Shown here one piece after another: positions 32,484-34,791 of a stretch of DNA of 34,791 nucleotides. Below the pieces are notes generated by a model. That model saw only the letters and a program-made list of their open reading frames with translations. It had not been told where the DNA came from and ran no database searches. The DNA is from Mycolicibacterium agri. GTDB taxonomy: Bacteria; Actinomycetota; Actinomycetes; Mycobacteriales; Mycobacteriaceae. Where the stretch lies: positions 1 through 34,791 of the forward strand of contig NZ_PDCP01000061.1 of the NCBI RefSeq assembly GCF_002553505.1, given 5' to 3'. Made by a program: the position numbers and the translations under genes. Each line of letters starts with the position of its first letter. Position 1 is the first letter of the stretch.

Positions 32484-33101
32484 GTGTCCGAGCCTCGCCG
32501 CGCCGGCCGCTGGCGCACCGGTCAGCAGAGCAAGCAGCGCATCATCGCCGCCGCGCGCGAGCGCTTCATGCGCGACGGCTACGACGGCGCGACCGTGCGC
32601 GGCATCGCCTCCGATGCCGGCGTGGACGTCGCGATGGTCTACTACTTCTTCGGCAACAAGGAGGGGCTGTTCTCGGCCTCGGTGTTGACGGGCCCTCACC
32701 ATCCCCTGCACCAGTTGGCGGACCTGTTGGACGCCGGCAGCGAGGAGATCGGCGCCCGGCTTGTGCGGGGGTTCTTCGAGCGCTGGGACGCCGGCGGCAC
32801 CTTCGAACCCTTGCTGACCCTGTGGCGGTCGGCGGCCATCCAGCCTGCCGCGCGGCAAGTGCTGCACGACGCGATGGCAGGCCCGCTGGCACAGCGGGTG
32901 GCCGACGCATTCGGGGTGTCGGACGCCGAATTGCGCGTCGAGCTCGTCGCCAGCCACCTGATGGGCCTGGCGTTCGCGCGCTACCAACTCAAGATCGAGC
33001 CCTTGGCGTCGACGTCCGTCGAGGACCTGGTGGCGTGGGTGGGTCCGACCGTGCAGCGGTATCTGACCGGCTCTCTCCCTGAACTGTCACCGATGTCTTG
33101 A
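32484..33101 (+). CDS. TetR family regulator (divergent from ICMT-like gene)
   Basis: A 205-residue repressor. The helix-turn-helix lies at about residues 12-60 (KQRIIAAARERFMRDGYDGATVRGIASDAGVDVAMVYYFFGNKEGLF) and the C-terminal part resembles the TetR_C domain of actinobacterial exporters' regulators (AVSDRVADAF-like AQRVADAFGVSDAELRVELVASHLMGLAFARYQL). I choose GTG 32484 over ATG 32472 because a -10 element (TATGCT) overlaps the ATG, suggesting a leaderless start at the GTG. The final residues S-P-M-S and the stop codon lie within a tandem repeat (33086-33101), so the native 3' end may have been replaced. Confidence 0.87.
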   Translation: MSEPRRAGRWRTGQQSKQRIIAAARERFMRDGYDGATVRGIASDAGVDVAMVYYFFGNKEGLFSASVLTGPHHPLHQLADLLDAGSEEIGARLVRGFFERWDAGGTFEPLLTLWRSAAIQPAARQVLHDAMAGPLAQRVADAFGVSDAELRVELVASHLMGLAFARYQLKIEPLASTSVEDLVAWVGPTVQRYLTGSLPELSPMS

Positions 33102-33132
33102 TGCAGATCGGTCACCGATGTCCTGAGACATC
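33086..33132. repeat. Tandem GTCACCGATGTCYTGA repeat with hairpin
   Basis: Two copies of a 16-base unit (33086-33101 and 33111-33126) match at 15 of 16 positions with a 25-base period. The second runs into the palindrome GATGTC-CTGA-GACATC (33117-33132). The pattern resembles insertion-sequence end remnants seen in mycobacteria, but no transposase is present. Confidence 0.5.
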
Positions 33133-33158
33133 AGAGCAGCGGCCCGGTTTGTCGGTGT

Positions 33159-33174
33159 TCGAATGTATGTTCGA
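33159..33174. promoter_or_regulatory. LexA (SOS) box
   Basis: TCGAATGTATGTTCGA matches the actinobacterial LexA consensus TCGAAC-N4-GTTCGA at all but one position. It overlaps a likely -10 element (TATGTT, 33166-33171) and ends three bases before the ATG of the 13E12-type gene, so LexA should repress that gene until DNA is damaged. Confidence 0.8.
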
Positions 33175-33177
33175 AGT

Positions 33178-34791
33178 ATGGCAGGGATTGAAGCTGGTGA
33201 GGCGATGGCGGGTTTGCGCGCCGCCTACGAGGCTTTCGCTGCCGCCGAGATCGACTCGTTGACCCGCGCGGAGTTGGTGTCGCTGATCGATGATCTCGAG
33301 GCGCTGGTATGTCAGATGCCGACCCAGTCGCATCGGCTGCTGGCCCGGCTGCAGGCTCAGACCACGCCCAGGCAGATGGGCGCCAAATCGTGGAACGAGG
33401 TGTTGCGGATCCGCTGGCGGCTCTCGTCGGCCGAGGCGTCCCGGCGGCTGCAGGAGGCAGCCGAACTGGGCCCGCGCACCAGCCTGACCGGCGAACCCTT
33501 GGAACCGGTGCTGCCCGCAGTCGCGGCCGCCCAAGCAGCCGGGCTGATCACCGGCGAGCACGTCAAAACCCTGCGCGACGCGATCAAGGATCTGCCGGGC
33601 TGGGTGGATGCGGTCACCCGGTCACAGTTCGAGGTCGATCTGGTGCGGGTGGCGGTCGGGGCCGGGCCCAAGGAGTTACGCGAGACCGCCGCGCTGCGGT
33701 TGTTTCTGCTCGATCAAGACGGCCCGCTGCCCGATGACGCCGAGCGGGCCCGCAAACGCGGCGTATCGGCGGGCCGCCAGCAGCGCGACGCGATGACCCC
33801 GCTGACGGGGCAGCTGACCCCGGAGGCGTGGGCGGTGTGGGAGGTGATCTTCGCCAAATACGCCGCCCCGGGAATGTGCAATCCCGCTGACGAGGCGCCC
33901 TGCACTTCGGGCACGCCGACCCAGGCCCAGATCGACAACGACACCCGCAGCCTGGCCCAGCGCCAACACGACGCGCTGCTGGCAGTCGGGCGCATCGCGT
34001 TGATGAGCGGCGAACTCGGCCAGCTCAACGGGCTCCCGGTCGCCGTCATCATCCGCACCACCCTGCAAGACCTGGAAAGCCGCGCCGGCATCGGCATCAC
34101 CGGCGGCGGCACCAAAATCCCGATCGCCGACCTGATCCGCATGGGCGCCCATGCCAACCACCACCTCGCGGTCTTCGACGGCGCCACCGGCCAAGCCTTA
34201 GCGCTGTATCGCAGCAAACGCATCGCCTCACCGGCACAACGCATCATGCTCATCGCCCGCGACGGCGGATGCACCAAACCCTGCTGCACCGTCGGCGCCT
34301 ACGGCTGCCAAGCCCACCACGCCAACACCGACTGGCAACACGGCGGCAACACCAACGTCGACGACATGACCCTGGCCTGCGGCCCCGACAACCGCTTCGC
34401 CGACGACGCCGGCTGGACCACCACCATCAACGCCCGCGGCGAATGCGAATGGCACCCCCCACCAGACCTCGACCACGGCCAACCCCGAATCAACTACTAC
34501 CACCGCCCCGAAGCACTCCTCCGCCCACCCGAAGAGGAACCATCGCCCACCCAGCCCGCGCCATCAGAGTCTGCAAGGGACGCGGCACCCACCCAGCACG
34601 ACGCGCCCGCCGACGACGAGGCACCCACCGAACCCGAGGCACCCACCGCCGACGACGAGGCGCCCGAACGCTCGGCGGCCACCGAACCCGCGGCACCATC
34701 CGAATCCGACGCGTCAGCCGAACCCGAGGCCCCAGCCGAACGGGAAAAGCGCGCGCCCAAGCCACCCGGCGACGGCGACCCCACCCCCTCG
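33178..34791 (+). CDS. 13E12 repeat family DUF222/HNH endonuclease (3' truncated by window)
   Basis: An open frame of 538 codons that continues past the window edge. The N-terminal DUF222 domain (about 10-340) opens GIEAGEAMAGLRAAYEAFAAAEIDSL. The HNH nuclease domain is at about 360-430, with CTKPCC, H380-H381 in CQAHHANTDW and NTNVDDMTLACGPDN. From about residue 450 the protein becomes a low-complexity tail of Ala, Pro, Glu and Asp with APTEPEAPTADDEAP-like repeats. This is the mobile 13E12 family, dispersed in mycobacterial genomes. Its role is unknown, but an SOS box covers its promoter. ATG 33178 lies seven bases after a TATGTT -10, suggesting a leaderless message. A nested minus-strand open frame in the tail is a shadow. 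Confidence 0.88.
   Translation, partial: MAGIEAGEAMAGLRAAYEAFAAAEIDSLTRAELVSLIDDLEALVCQMPTQSHRLLARLQAQTTPRQMGAKSWNEVLRIRWRLSSAEASRRLQEAAELGPRTSLTGEPLEPVLPAVAAAQAAGLITGEHVKTLRDAIKDLPGWVDAVTRSQFEVDLVRVAVGAGPKELRETAALRLFLLDQDGPLPDDAERARKRGVSAGRQQRDAMTPLTGQLTPEAWAVWEVIFAKYAAPGMCNPADEAPCTSGTPTQAQIDNDTRSLAQRQHDALLAVGRIALMSGELGQLNGLPVAVIIRTTLQDLESRAGIGITGGGTKIPIADLIRMGAHANHHLAVFDGATGQALALYRSKRIASPAQRIMLIARDGGCTKPCCTVGAYGCQAHHANTDWQHGGNTNVDDMTLACGPDNRFADDAGWTTTINARGECEWHPPPDLDHGQPRINYYHRPEALLRPPEEEPSPTQPAPSESARDAAPTQHDAPADDEAPTEPEAPTADDEAPERSAATEPAAPSESDASAEPEAPAEREKRAPKPPGDGDPTPS

Noticed and set aside
34490..34784. Minus-strand Gly/Ser/Ala-rich open frame near the right edge
   Set aside because: It is the reverse of the low-complexity tail of the 13E12-type protein; the repeats reflect that tail's codons.
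1..34791. CRISPR arrays, tRNA or rRNA genes, intact insertion sequences
   Set aside because: None was seen; the only repeats are the 49-base pair, the regulon element and the short tandem repeat near 33100.

Overview
The window reads as chromosomal DNA from a mycobacterium, most likely a non-tuberculous species of the Mycobacterium/Mycolicibacterium group. The support is a uniformly high GC content, F420-dependent (luciferase-like and Ddn-like) enzymes, a mycofactocin-type short-chain dehydrogenase, a wax ester synthase/DGAT acyltransferase, a FadE5-like acyl-CoA dehydrogenase, a 13E12-family HNH gene with an actinobacterial-type LexA box, many GTG starts and apparent leaderless starts. Genes are packed tightly and no non-coding gap exceeds 300 bases. 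I see no tRNA, rRNA, CRISPR array or intact insertion sequence.

Layout. 1-2365: edge of an unknown gene, then an ECF41-type sigma factor (SigI-like) divergent from an NAD(P)-binding reductase and an F420-type nitroreductase; sigma factor and reductase share a mirror-image promoter pair. 2362-3662: ribbon-helix-helix regulator plus DUF4097 protein. 3763-6222: photolyase, mycofactocin-type SDR, small DUF2631 membrane protein. 6226-10470: wax ester synthase/DGAT, DUF427 protein, FadE5-like dehydrogenase. 10484-11269: secreted GH16 glucanase. 11436-29782: a large catabolic region. 29773-33101: RlmN, EamA exporter, isoprenylcysteine methyltransferase-like protein, TetR regulator. 33178-end: 13E12/DUF222-HNH protein running off the window.

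The catabolic region is the most interesting part. It holds two cytochrome P450s (one with a 3Fe-4S-type ferredoxin), a Baeyer-Villiger-type flavin monooxygenase, an HSL-type hydrolase, an SMP-30-type lactonase, an SDR, a zinc-type alcohol dehydrogenase, an HpcH/HpaI aldolase, a NIPSNAP protein, an acyl-CoA dehydrogenase, a class III CoA-transferase, two double-hotdog thioesterases, two F420-type oxidoreductases, two SnoaL-like proteins, an APH-fold kinase and a TetR regulator. A seven-gene, head-to-tail overlapping operon (23089 down to 16290) is its core. The enzyme set suggests a route of hydroxylation, oxidation to ketone, Baeyer-Villiger oxygen insertion, ester or lactone opening, CoA activation and beta-oxidation of an unidentified hydrophobic or alicyclic compound.

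Six intergenic copies of one element, CTTTACA-N14-TGTMAMG (M = A or C), lie in front of units of this region and of the wax ester synthase gene. All have the same 14-base spacing. This points to an undescribed regulon; the TetR gene at 28791 is the best local candidate for its regulator. Two near-identical 49-base palindromes flank the CoA-transferase gene, one of them inside its 3' coding end.
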